A DNA stretch of 64,000 bases from Marinoscillum sp040218045 (lineage in GTDB: Bacteria; Bacteroidota; Bacteroidia; Cytophagales; Cyclobacteriaceae): the NCBI GenBank assembly GCA_040218045.1, contig JAVJQA010000060.1, forward strand, positions 62,001-126,000, written 5' to 3'. Under the pieces are notes generated by a model, which was not told the DNA's origin, made no database searches, and saw only the letters and a list, made by a program, of their open reading frames with translations. The position numbers and the translations under genes are program-made. Shown here one piece after another: positions 45,219-53,553 of this stretch; the stretch's first letter is position 1, and each line of letters opens with the position of its first letter.

Positions 45219-45551
45219 TCAGTATCTAAGTATATCGTTAAGAGCAGTCTTCAATTCGTCAAGTTCCGGTTGGTTTATTCTTCCTGCTTTGCAAAGTAGT
45301 CTTGATTTGGAAACAGACCGAATATGAAAAATTAGCGTTTCGAATGAAGTAGGGAGGTTGTTGGTTTTATCGGGGTGAAGCACCACATTGCCTTTGTAGT
45401 TTTTTACGTTTGTTGTTAGTGGACAGACAATTACAACCGGCAGTAGTTCATTCATCATGTTTCCTCTAAGAATCACGACAGGTCTTGTGCCAGACTGATC
45501 TGATCCTTTGGAGGGATTCAGTCCGGCATACCATATCTCACCTTGTTTCAT
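45219..45551 (-). CDS. MazF/PemK-type endoribonuclease toxin
   Basis: 110 residues with the SH3-like MazF fold: MKQGEIWYAGLNPSKGSDQSGTRPVVIL, LPVVIVCPLTTN, NLPTSFETLIFHIRSVSKSRL and LDELKTALNDIL. The conserved Arg of the RPVV segment and the Thr of PLTT are present, so it looks active. MazF toxins cut mRNA at short motifs. The ATG overlaps the stop of the upstream antitoxin gene (ATGA), but that gene is broken, leaving this toxin apparently without its cognate antitoxin. Confidence 0.9.
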   Translation of the reverse strand: MKQGEIWYAGLNPSKGSDQSGTRPVVILRGNMMNELLPVVIVCPLTTNVKNYKGNVVLHPDKTNNLPTSFETLIFHIRSVSKSRLLCKAGRINQPELDELKTALNDILRY

Positions 45552-45784
45552 TCTTTGATTTGCTTGAAATAATCAGCCATGCCTTCAACGGCAATTCTCA
45601 TGATTTCCTCATCTTGTCCTGCCTTCCTGTAGGATTTTATTTATTCTGCCTTGTTGAGTTGGTCTAGGTATATCCTCAGCGCTTTTTCAACAATTTTATT
45701 TTTTTTTGGAATGTAAGGTCTGCAGCTCTCTTGTTGAGCTCTTGAAGCAAGTCTTCTGGGAAGGGAACTTGTAAAAGTTGTCAT
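45548..45784 (-). pseudogene. Decayed ribbon-helix-helix antitoxin gene upstream of mazF
   Basis: The gene opens with MTTFTSSLP. An extra base in the CCC at 45758-45760 then shifts it. Read in the other frame, the next stretch gives EDLLQELNKRAADLTF, an RHH antitoxin segment. Near an A9 run (about 45700-45708) the original frame returns with NKIVEKALRIYLDQLNKAE. A TAA follows where Tyr would be expected, after which the frame continues IKSYRKAGQDEEIMRIAVEGMADYFKQIKE to a TGA overlapping the toxin ATG. As written only a 47-residue hybrid peptide is made. Two of the lesions are in homopolymers, so sequencing error must be excluded. Confidence 0.8.
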
Positions 45785-45814
45785 AGCTATATTTACAAAT
45801 TGTAAATACAATTG

Positions 45815-47248
45815 TTATTTACGAATAGCAAGCAATCCCACAAACGTTAGCAGTCCGTTGAGAATCAAGATCTCAAAGCCAAATTTGTAACCCCCCAGCC
45901 ACGCAACAGAGTTTAGGTTGATGATATAACTAATTGCTGGAGATGCCAGACAAACATAAGGAACCAAGTGATCTTTCACTTTCACTTTAGTGAAAATGCC
46001 TAAGGTAAAAAGACCCAGTAAAGGCCCGTAGGTATACCCCGCAGCTACAAATACCGCTGTGATCACACTTTGATCATTAATGGCTTGAAAGATGAGAATG
46101 ACCACAAATAGAATCAGTGAGAAACCAAAATGGACGACTTTCCTCAGGGTCTTTTTCTCATGGTAGTTTTTTGGTGTAAAGCCTAAAAAGTCCACACAAA
46201 AAGAAGTTGTGAGTGCTGTCAAGGCAGAGTCTGCACTTGAGTAAGCAGCTGCGGTTATGCCAAGAAGGAAGACGATTGCACCGAAAGTAGGGAAGTGATT
46301 GATCGCTAGTTCGGGAAAGAGATAGTCTGTTCTTTCCGGTATATGGAGGCCGAGAGTTTCAGCAAATTGAAACTGCAGAAGCCCCAAACTCAGGAACAGG
46401 AAATTGGCAATGACTAAAATAATACAGAACCAAAAGACATTTTTTTGTGCCTCAGGTAGCGTACGACATGTCAGGTTTTTTTGCATCATGTCCTGGTCCA
46501 ACCCAGTCATGACGATGGCTATAAATGCGCCTGAAGCAAATTGCTTGAAGAAATTCTTACCACTCTGCCAGTCCCAGTTAAAAATAGTACTTCGTTCATC
46601 GGTACTTATTTGAGTGACTAGCTCTCCCCAGCTCCAGTTCAATTCATCTTTGATAAAGAAAATGCTGATACCCACAGCAAGCAGCATGAAAGCCGTTTGG
46701 AGCGTGTCTGTCCAGACAATGGTCTTGATTCCTCCTTTGAAGGTGTAGAGCCAGATCAGTACAATGGTTACAAATACGCTTACCCAGAAGGGTAAATCAA
46801 ACGCATCAAAGAAGGAGATTTGTAAAACTCCAGCCACCAGAAAGAGGCGAAAGGAAGAGCCAATAATACGACTGATCAGGAAAAAGAATGCCCCTGATTT
46901 ATAGGACCAAAAGCCAAATCGCTCCTCCAGGTACGTATAAATTGAGACTAAATTGAGGCTATAATACAATGGTAAGAGTATCCTGGCTATGACATAATAC
47001 CCAACTAAATAACCAAGGACAACCTGAAAGTAATGGAAGTTGCTATTGCCCACTTCTCCAGGCACTGAAATGAAGGTCACACCTGATAATGAAGCCCCTA
47101 TCATGCCAAAAGCCACCAGATACCATGGAGATTGGCGGTTAGCATTGTAGAAATCCCCATCAGAAGAATTCCTGGAAGTCAACCATGAAATCCCGATCAA
47201 AATCACAAAATACCCAATTATTATACTCCCTACGATTGCCGGATTCAT
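45815..47248 (-). CDS. Sodium:solute symporter (SSS family)
   Basis: 477 residues from ATG 47248 (MNPAIVGSIIIGYFVIL); longer upstream readings would cross the clpS promoter. It has about 13 helices. Family features are RQSPWYLVAFGMIGASLSGVTFISVPG, the IGSSFRLFLVAGVLQ helix, TFKGGIKTIVWTDTLQ, and the Na-site helix AAYSSADSALTALTTSFCVDF. It takes up a small solute with sodium; the substrate is not deducible. It is divergent from clpS. Confidence 0.92.
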   Translation of the reverse strand: MNPAIVGSIIIGYFVILIGISWLTSRNSSDGDFYNANRQSPWYLVAFGMIGASLSGVTFISVPGEVGNSNFHYFQVVLGYLVGYYVIARILLPLYYSLNLVSIYTYLEERFGFWSYKSGAFFFLISRIIGSSFRLFLVAGVLQISFFDAFDLPFWVSVFVTIVLIWLYTFKGGIKTIVWTDTLQTAFMLLAVGISIFFIKDELNWSWGELVTQISTDERSTIFNWDWQSGKNFFKQFASGAFIAIVMTGLDQDMMQKNLTCRTLPEAQKNVFWFCIILVIANFLFLSLGLLQFQFAETLGLHIPERTDYLFPELAINHFPTFGAIVFLLGITAAAYSSADSALTALTTSFCVDFLGFTPKNYHEKKTLRKVVHFGFSLILFVVILIFQAINDQSVITAVFVAAGYTYGPLLGLFTLGIFTKVKVKDHLVPYVCLASPAISYIINLNSVAWLGGYKFGFEILILNGLLTFVGLLAIRK

Positions 47249-47310
47249 CTGATTACTACTGGTTAGACCGAAGAAAACGCTCAAAATTGTGGAGAATAAA
47301 TCACATAGAC

Positions 47311-47318
47311 TAATTTTG
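47311..47318 (+). promoter_or_regulatory. -7 box TAATTTTG of clpS-recR
   Basis: A perfect TAnnTTTG box ending 7 bases before ATG 47326 and 16 before ATG 47335. The short distance favours the second ATG as the start and a very short leader. Confidence 0.5.
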
Positions 47319-47334
47319 CGATAATATGCTACAC

Positions 47335-47616
47335 ATGGAGTATGCACCGGAAATAGAAGAATTAGTTGAAGTCGAGGAGGATCTTGGGCAAGAAGACCTT
47401 AAGAGTTTGATCGTTCATAATGATGAATACAATACCTTCGATCATGTGATCAACACATTGATCAAGGTATGTAGACACGATGCGCACCAGGCTGAGCAGT
47501 GTACTTACATCATTCACTACAAAGGAAAATGTGCTGTTAAGAGAGGAACTATGAGCGAACTTAAGCCAATGAAAGACGGGATCACTGATGCAGGGATATC
47601 TGCCACTATAGAATAG
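47335..47616 (+). CDS. clpS: ATP-dependent Clp protease adaptor ClpS
   Basis: About 93 residues. An acidic flexible N-terminus (EIEELVEVEEDLGQEDL) precedes the ClpS core: LIVHNDEYNTFDHVINTLIKVCRHDAHQAEQCTYIIHYKGKCAVKRG. Conserved elements are the HNDEYNTFDHV strand-helix junction with the N-degron pocket residues and CTYIIHYKGK. It delivers N-end-rule substrates to ClpA/C-ClpP. recR follows after one base. Confidence 0.93.
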   Translation: MEYAPEIEELVEVEEDLGQEDLKSLIVHNDEYNTFDHVINTLIKVCRHDAHQAEQCTYIIHYKGKCAVKRGTMSELKPMKDGITDAGISATIE

Positions 47617-47617
47617 T

Positions 47618-48229
47618 ATGGAATATCCTTCAAAGCTCGTAGAGCAAGCAGTAGAAGAGATTTCTAAGCTGCCTGGAATTGGGAGAAAGAGTGCCCTGCG
47701 ATTGGTTTTACATCTACTCAAGCAGCCTGAAACTCAAACTCATTCACTGTCGACAGCCCTCAATGACCTGAGGGACAAGATCAAGTACTGTAAGACCTGC
47801 CACATCATTGCGGATACAGAAGAGTGTACCTGCAAGACGCCTTCACGTGATACCACTGTTATTTGTGTGGTGGAAGACACGCCAGATGTACTCGCTATTC
47901 GAAACACAGGCCAGTACAATGGATTATTTCATGTTTTGGGAGGTAAGATCTCACCGATGGATGGGATTGGGCCAGAGAGCATCAAAATTGATTCGTTGGT
48001 TCAGCGTGTAAAGGCCAGTGAAGGGGGAGTAAAAGAAATCATTTTAGCACTTAGTTCCACAATGGAAGGTGATACTACCTCATTTTACATTACAAAGATG
48101 CTCAAGGAGACCGGAGTTAAAGTCTCAACTATTGCGAGAGGAATTCCAGTTGGAGGTGAGCTTGAGTTTGCAGATGAGATCACACTTGGCCGGAGTATTG
48201 CCACAAGAACTTTGTTCAGCGCTGAGTAA
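47618..48229 (+). CDS. recR: Recombination mediator RecR
   Basis: 203 residues. N-terminal HhH (AVEEISKLPGIGRKSALRLVLHLL), the C4 zinc finger CKTCHIIADTEECTC, and a TOPRIM domain with ICVVEDTPDVLAIRNTGQYNGLFHVLGG, then IILALSSTMEGDTTSFYI and STIARGIPVGGELEFADEITL. It loads RecA at gaps with RecF/RecO. It probably forms an operon with clpS. Confidence 0.97.
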   Translation: MEYPSKLVEQAVEEISKLPGIGRKSALRLVLHLLKQPETQTHSLSTALNDLRDKIKYCKTCHIIADTEECTCKTPSRDTTVICVVEDTPDVLAIRNTGQYNGLFHVLGGKISPMDGIGPESIKIDSLVQRVKASEGGVKEIILALSSTMEGDTTSFYITKMLKETGVKVSTIARGIPVGGELEFADEITLGRSIATRTLFSAE

Positions 48230-48314
48230 CTTCTTTTGCAAATCAGCCGTTTACGAGAAATTACTAGTTTTTATCACTTATAGCAGTTATTTTAGGTAAC
48301 GCCTATTCGTAAAC

Positions 48315-50216
48315 ATGAGGTTTACCAAACTCACCATCTTAATTGCCTTGGGGCTTGGCTTTATCAAGTCAGCAGCCCACGACCTTGACTCAATCGCATC
48401 TATCTCGGATTCGTTGATTGAAGTGCGCATTGAGTTGCTGGACGAGTATATAGCATATCACCAAAATGATACTCCATCCATTATGAATGCCAGGATGTAC
48501 CTTGCACAGGCATATATGGATATCGGGTTTTCAGATAGGGCTTTGGCAGAACTCGATCAAATCTATGGGTATTACAAGACTAGATCCGATTCAGTTGGAA
48601 TAACTGAATCTCTAAACAAATTCTCGGAAGCCTATTCTTCAATTCAGGAGTTTAAGAGTGCTTTGGAATATGCACTATTGGCCAGGAGATCAACAAATGA
48701 TTCAGGTTTGCTCAAAGGGACCTATCATCGATTGGGATACCTCCATTTTAATTTAGAGCAGTATGATTCTGCCAGGTATTATTTCAATACCTCTATCAAG
48801 GCTCATTTGGAAGCAAATGAACAACCAATAAAATCTATGCTCATGCTTACCGCATTGAGCTTAAAGGAAAATGATTATGATAAAGCACTCAGTGAATTTT
48901 TATCCATGGAAAACCAAGGGCTTGATCAAGCCTCTGCAAAATTGCAGTATGTGACCTACAAATTTATAAGTGCTTTATACCAGCGTAAAGGGAATGTTAA
49001 GGCAAGTAAACAATACAGTGTAAAACTTGCCAAGCTGGAACATTTTCGGCCAATTCTTGAACGGGATCTTGACTTCCTTGAAACAGTGGTGGAGGCAGAT
49101 AAACTTGCCGGAAACTACGAGGTGGCGTTTAAAAGTCAAATGAAATATGTGGATCAGATTCGCAAATACTATCGAAACAATCTAACCAACCAACTTGCCA
49201 GTTATCAGAAGCTATTCCAGCTGAAGGAGAAAGAAAGTGCTATAGAACTACTTGAAAAAGAAAACCAGCTGTATGAACTCAAACAGCGAGAGAATAAATC
49301 TTTCGTGGTTATCCTGTTTCTTGGGATTATTGTGCTTTTACTGATGCTAATGCTGGGCTATAGAATGCTTGTAATAAGAACCCGTACAAATAAGGAGTTG
49401 AAGCTACTCAATAAACAGATTTCTAGTCAGCGGAAGGATTTATCAGATAAAAATCAATTGCTGGAACAAACCATCAAGGAGCTTAAAGGCACTCAGAGTC
49501 AACTGATTCAGGCGGAAAAAATGGCATCTATTGGCTCGTTTGTTTCAGGTGTTGCGCATGAGCTCAATAATCCAATTAATATTTTGAATGGTGGCCTGCA
49601 GGTTATTGAGCGTAATTTGAAGGAAATGGAGCCGGATCAGGATAAGAAACACAGGGACCTGATCGATGATATAAATATAATGCTTAGGGAGTCTTCCTTT
49701 AGCATCACAAAGATCAATCGAATTATCCAGGCGTTGGTCATTGCTACTTATACAGATCAGACCCCCGTGGAAGTTGATTTTACTGAGATTATCGATAATG
49801 TCAAATTGGCTTTTAGACCTTCAGCATTTCCTGATATTAAATTTGTCCAGGAAGTGGAATCAGTAAAACTAACCTGCTTTCCCAATCGAATTCATCACGC
49901 CATCAAAGCAATTTTAGAGAATGCGTTCTATTATGCAGGGCTGGCGACCAATGAAGAGAAAATAGTGAAAATCAGTGTTCACCAGGAAGGAGAGGAGCTT
50001 TTAGTAAATATTGAAAACAATGGCCCATCAATACCAAAGACTGATTTACTGAAAATATTTGACCCATTCTATACTACCAAAGACGATGGTGAATCACCAG
50101 GTTTAGGTTTATACTTTGCGTTTAGTGCTGTTACTGAGCACAATGGGTTAATTATTGCCAAAAATGCTGGAGAATGGGTAGTCATGTCTTTGAAGTTCCC
50201 ATTATATAATAAGTGA
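48315..50216 (+). CDS. TPR-containing sensor histidine kinase
   Basis: 633 residues. Signal peptide (to about 21), periplasmic TPR helices (about 45-290, e.g. MYLAQAYMDIGFSDRALAELDQIYGYY), a coiled coil, one membrane helix (about 336-354, FVVILFLGIIVLLLMLMLGY), a second coiled coil, HisKA with His415 (VSGVAHELNNPIN), and HATPase_c (LENAFYYAG, NNGPSIP, DDGESPGLGLYFA). There is no receiver and no response regulator beside it, so the output is unknown. HELNNPIN is the HisKA variant common in ATP-efficient kinases of this group. Confidence 0.92.
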   Translation: MRFTKLTILIALGLGFIKSAAHDLDSIASISDSLIEVRIELLDEYIAYHQNDTPSIMNARMYLAQAYMDIGFSDRALAELDQIYGYYKTRSDSVGITESLNKFSEAYSSIQEFKSALEYALLARRSTNDSGLLKGTYHRLGYLHFNLEQYDSARYYFNTSIKAHLEANEQPIKSMLMLTALSLKENDYDKALSEFLSMENQGLDQASAKLQYVTYKFISALYQRKGNVKASKQYSVKLAKLEHFRPILERDLDFLETVVEADKLAGNYEVAFKSQMKYVDQIRKYYRNNLTNQLASYQKLFQLKEKESAIELLEKENQLYELKQRENKSFVVILFLGIIVLLLMLMLGYRMLVIRTRTNKELKLLNKQISSQRKDLSDKNQLLEQTIKELKGTQSQLIQAEKMASIGSFVSGVAHELNNPINILNGGLQVIERNLKEMEPDQDKKHRDLIDDINIMLRESSFSITKINRIIQALVIATYTDQTPVEVDFTEIIDNVKLAFRPSAFPDIKFVQEVESVKLTCFPNRIHHAIKAILENAFYYAGLATNEEKIVKISVHQEGEELLVNIENNGPSIPKTDLLKIFDPFYTTKDDGESPGLGLYFAFSAVTEHNGLIIAKNAGEWVVMSLKFPLYNK

Positions 50217-50393
50217 CTATTTTCGTTTAGTCAGAAGATTGAATGACAAGAGTAGGGCTACAGCTAGTGAAAGGAAGAGAAAATACCATCTTGGTTCCCC
50301 ATCTTGCCAGGTTCTGTAAAAATATGCTGCGCTGAGACCCATTACCGCAGTGACACCAACATAGCTCAGAAATTTCAGTGGGCTTCCATTCAT
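50217..50393 (-). CDS. Small two-helix membrane protein (58 residues)
   Basis: A 58-residue frame from ATG 50391-50393 to TAG 50217-50219. Helix one is FLSYVGVTAVMGLSAAYFY, then the hydrophilic hairpin RTWQDGEPRW, then helix two YFLFLSLAVALLLSFNLL, ending TKRK. The clean helix-loop-helix with a positively charged end argues that it is real. It follows the large regulator gene in the same direction, 15 bases after its stop, so it may be co-transcribed. The function is unknown. Confidence 0.65.
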   Translation of the reverse strand: MNGSPLKFLSYVGVTAVMGLSAAYFYRTWQDGEPRWYFLFLSLAVALLLSFNLLTKRK

Positions 50394-50408
50394 GATCGTA
50401 AGTTGCTA

Positions 50409-53309
50409 TTATGGAGCCAATTTCTCCAAAAATTCCACCATATTTTCTTCATGGTCCAGTGAGAGTCTCTTTCGTAACCTGTACCGGGCCGTTTCTACAC
50501 CACGCAGCGAAATATTAAGGATTGGCGCTATTTCTTTATTGGTCAGGTTCATTTTCACCAAAGCACAAAGTCGCAACTCCTTTGACGTTAGGTCAGGAAA
50601 GTGAGTTTTTAACTCGGCAAAAAACTCATGGTGAACACGCTCAAAGTTTGCCTCAAAAACATGGATGTGCTCTTCGTCATTTAAATGAATACCGATCTTG
50701 CGCACAAGGTTTCTGAGCAAGTTTCGGGATTTTTCATTCTTTGCCACCTCTTTGAGGTCTTTAAGATCCTCCCTTAGATCGGTCAATAACTCCCGCTTTC
50801 TCACGAGGAGCATGGTGTAATTTGCCAGTTCCTTACTTTTAAAGATCACATCTTCCTCCAGGGATTTCTTATCCTTTTCAATCCGTTCCTTTTCCCGCTC
50901 TAGTCGCATCTGCTGAAGCTCAAGCTCTAATACAGTTTGTTTTTTCTTTTCCTCAGCTCGTGTCTTCTCTTTCTCTTCTACAATCCGCTTTTTCAAAAGT
51001 TTTCTCGAAGCGAAAGCACCAATCAATATCAGGATTATGTAACCCGAAAAAGCCCAACTGGTCAGGTACCATACCGGTAGAATGTTAAAGTTGACAACTG
51101 CTTCTTTGGCATTCTCCCCGATCATACTTCGAGACTTTACCCGAAATGTATATTTACCAGGGTACAGCCTTGTAAATTCTTTATAGGGTTCCTCACTCCA
51201 ATCTGACCAGTTCTCATCCACACCTTCAAGTTTGTAACTGTATTGCACCTGAGTTTGATCCTTCAACTTTGGCGCTGAAAACTCAAACCGGATATCATTG
51301 ACCTGATGAGAAAAACTATTTGTGGATTCATTGAGTGCATGCTGAATGCGGGTGTCATTTAACCGATAGCTAATCTCACTAAATAAGGTTTTACTAGAAC
51401 CTAAAAGGCTCTGAAAAGACAGGTCATAAGCATATAGGCCAGTGGTGGTGCCAATCAAAACATTGTTGACATTGATGGGTGATATACACTCCATACCTCT
51501 ATTGAATGAGCCTTTGAGTTCCAAGAAAAGTCCTTTTTGAAGTGTATGATCTTCTTGGGTAAAGTAGCCCGCCTCATCGTCTTGTACAAACCAGGTCTTT
51601 TCTTCATATTGAAGCAATTTTCTCACATTCACATTACTTCCAAATATGCTGTTCAATTCCGTCATTGGGAGGAACTGATTATTGACCTTATCATAAGAGT
51701 AAATTCCCTTGTTGGTGGTGAATACAATTTGATCGTTCCATCTAAATACATTGATATTGAAAGGAGACGGGAGCCCTTTTTCCTGGAAGCTTTCCACACC
51801 CAGCACCTTTTGGTAATTCTTATCAAACTGGATCTTGAAAATACCCTTGTATCCATGGCAAACCCAGAAGACACCATCTTCGTTACTCTGAATGATATCC
51901 CTGCTGGATTCATTAAATCCATTGAAACGATATAAAACATGGAGACCTTCGCCTTCCTTGTAATGCATCATGTGAATGCCCGTATAGGTACAGACAAAAT
52001 AGTAATCTGGCTTGCCTTCTATAGGCAGGATTTTCCATACACCCTTAACTCCTTCTAGTTGTAGGATTTCTTCTCCGTCAATTATAAAAGCTCCGCGATC
52101 ATGACTACAAACTAAGAATCCATTTAAAACTTGTAACCTCCACGACTGCCCCTCCAATCCAGGGATTTTCTTAAACTTAAGACTGGCAAAGTGTGGATTT
52201 TGGACAAATCGCTGAGACACATAGACTCCCTGATTGGTGGCAGCGTAAATCTTGCCACCTCTTATCAAAACATCAAAAACAGATGCATTTTCAAACAATA
52301 CACTGATGGGCGATGAAATATTGATACAATCAATCCCATTGTTGAGTAGTGCCCAGATGTTCCCTTCCCCACTTTCAAACAGGTTCAAAACAGTATTGTC
52401 CTGCAAGTCCATAAAATCATCTTCAATTGGGATGATTTCTCCCATTTCATTGAGTACAATTATTTCAGAACTCAGGGTGCCCAGGTAAGTATTTCCGGCG
52501 GTGGATTTGAGCGCAGAAAGGATTTCGTTGTTGGAATTTTTTTCCAGATAGTTTTTGAAGAATGTGATATTTCTCGAATTCACATGATAGATAAAAGAGT
52601 CACCCTGACGGGTTATGATGGTGAGTTCTCCGGGCTTGTTGCCTTCAATAATCTCAGATACCGAATTATTGTTAATCTGAGCTGGCAGTACTAGCGTTTC
52701 AAATTCAAAAGACTCAAGGTCAAGTTTTTTGATGCCCTCACTATCCACGAGATAAAGTTCATCATTCACCACAGTGGAGTAATAGTAATCTTCTGCTGGA
52801 ATAGTAAAGGCCTTGTTGTTGGACAGTGCCACAAGCTTGGAGAAACTTCTGAAAATGATGTGATCCTGAACCTCATGGATGTCCCATATATTTTCGAGAT
52901 TTCTTTCTTCTGGCCTTAATTGCTCCAGTAGAGATTTGTAGGAGTAGTTTCCGAAGGCATCACGTTCTATGATTCCAAATTCATTGAACCCACCTGCGTA
53001 AACCTTACCGTCATCGCTATAAATCAAACTTCTGACTGAAGAATTGTTGGGCAGAATAATCTTGTGCCACTTGGCACCATCAAAAATCAGCGTGCCGTCA
53101 TTGTTTCCAAAGTACATAATGCCGTCACTGTCCTGGCACATTGTCCAAATTTGAGGATCACCTTTAAAGTCATTTCTGGAGTAGTGAATGATTCGAGGTG
53201 TGCCTTTGATCTCAGCTCTTGGAGGGTTACTCAGCTCGCTGTTTTGAGCAAGTGAGCTGCTCAAAACAATAAAGATCAACCATGAAATCACTCCAAACTT
53301 TCGGATCAT
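50409..53309 (-). CDS. Propeller/Y_Y_Y sensor with LuxR-type HTH (one-component membrane regulator)
   Basis: 966 residues from ATG 53309. Signal peptide (VISWLIFIVLSSSLAQ), then a two-component-type beta propeller of about 650 residues with repeats such as DGIMYFGNNDGTLIFDG and DGVFWVCHGYKGIF. A Y_Y_Y domain (QYSYKLEGVDENWSDWSEEPYKEFTRLYPGKYTF), one membrane helix (about 770-788), a long coiled coil and a C-terminal LuxR HTH (LTSKELRLCALVKMNLTNKEIAPILNISLRGVETARYRLRKRL) follow. No kinase or receiver is present, so the sensor drives the DNA-binding domain directly. It is divergent from the GH5 gene, its likely target. Confidence 0.9.
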   Translation of the reverse strand: MIRKFGVISWLIFIVLSSSLAQNSELSNPPRAEIKGTPRIIHYSRNDFKGDPQIWTMCQDSDGIMYFGNNDGTLIFDGAKWHKIILPNNSSVRSLIYSDDGKVYAGGFNEFGIIERDAFGNYSYKSLLEQLRPEERNLENIWDIHEVQDHIIFRSFSKLVALSNNKAFTIPAEDYYYSTVVNDELYLVDSEGIKKLDLESFEFETLVLPAQINNNSVSEIIEGNKPGELTIITRQGDSFIYHVNSRNITFFKNYLEKNSNNEILSALKSTAGNTYLGTLSSEIIVLNEMGEIIPIEDDFMDLQDNTVLNLFESGEGNIWALLNNGIDCINISSPISVLFENASVFDVLIRGGKIYAATNQGVYVSQRFVQNPHFASLKFKKIPGLEGQSWRLQVLNGFLVCSHDRGAFIIDGEEILQLEGVKGVWKILPIEGKPDYYFVCTYTGIHMMHYKEGEGLHVLYRFNGFNESSRDIIQSNEDGVFWVCHGYKGIFKIQFDKNYQKVLGVESFQEKGLPSPFNINVFRWNDQIVFTTNKGIYSYDKVNNQFLPMTELNSIFGSNVNVRKLLQYEEKTWFVQDDEAGYFTQEDHTLQKGLFLELKGSFNRGMECISPINVNNVLIGTTTGLYAYDLSFQSLLGSSKTLFSEISYRLNDTRIQHALNESTNSFSHQVNDIRFEFSAPKLKDQTQVQYSYKLEGVDENWSDWSEEPYKEFTRLYPGKYTFRVKSRSMIGENAKEAVVNFNILPVWYLTSWAFSGYIILILIGAFASRKLLKKRIVEEKEKTRAEEKKKQTVLELELQQMRLEREKERIEKDKKSLEEDVIFKSKELANYTMLLVRKRELLTDLREDLKDLKEVAKNEKSRNLLRNLVRKIGIHLNDEEHIHVFEANFERVHHEFFAELKTHFPDLTSKELRLCALVKMNLTNKEIAPILNISLRGVETARYRLRKRLSLDHEENMVEFLEKLAP

Positions 53310-53331
53310 ATACAAATTTAGGTTCAAAAAT

Positions 53332-53339
53332 CAAAGATA
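53332..53339 (-). promoter_or_regulatory. -7 box TATCTTTG of the propeller regulator
   Basis: Minus-strand TATCTTTG, a perfect TAnnTTTG box, lies 22 bases before ATG 53309. The start at 53309 fits a short leader. It faces the GH5 promoter region. Confidence 0.5.
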
Positions 53340-53454
53340 CAACATACTGTAAACCAATGCAATAACTGTAAATGTAGTAGTGATGATGTATCACCTTTAT
53401 TTTCTGATGTATTTAAGATGTAGCCGATTTGGGCTCCACAAAATTCAATCAAGG

Positions 53455-53462
53455 TATTTTTG
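53455..53462 (+). promoter_or_regulatory. Candidate -7 box TATTTTTG of the GH5-GH128 unit
   Basis: A perfect TAnnTTTG match about 90 bases before the GH5 ATG. A TTTG at 53428-53431 lies 23 bases upstream, slightly longer than the usual spacing. An activator such as the divergent regulator may compensate. Confidence 0.4.
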
Positions 53463-53553
53463 ATTGATGAAGGAATTACGATGAAATCGATTGGATTTTG
53501 CAATTTCATTAAAAACACTTTCAAATTTAACGTCAAAAAAACCAAACTTTCAA

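Noticed and set aside
45641..45784. The 47-codon frame upstream of mazF as a functional short antitoxin
   Set aside because: Its middle segment matches antitoxin sequence only when read in the neighbouring frame, and well-preserved coding sequence continues past its TAA. Decay fits better, though activity is not excluded.
47249..47347. A 33-residue N-terminal extension of the sodium symporter
   Set aside because: It would run across the clpS promoter and start codon. The helix-starting ATG at 47248 fits the family.
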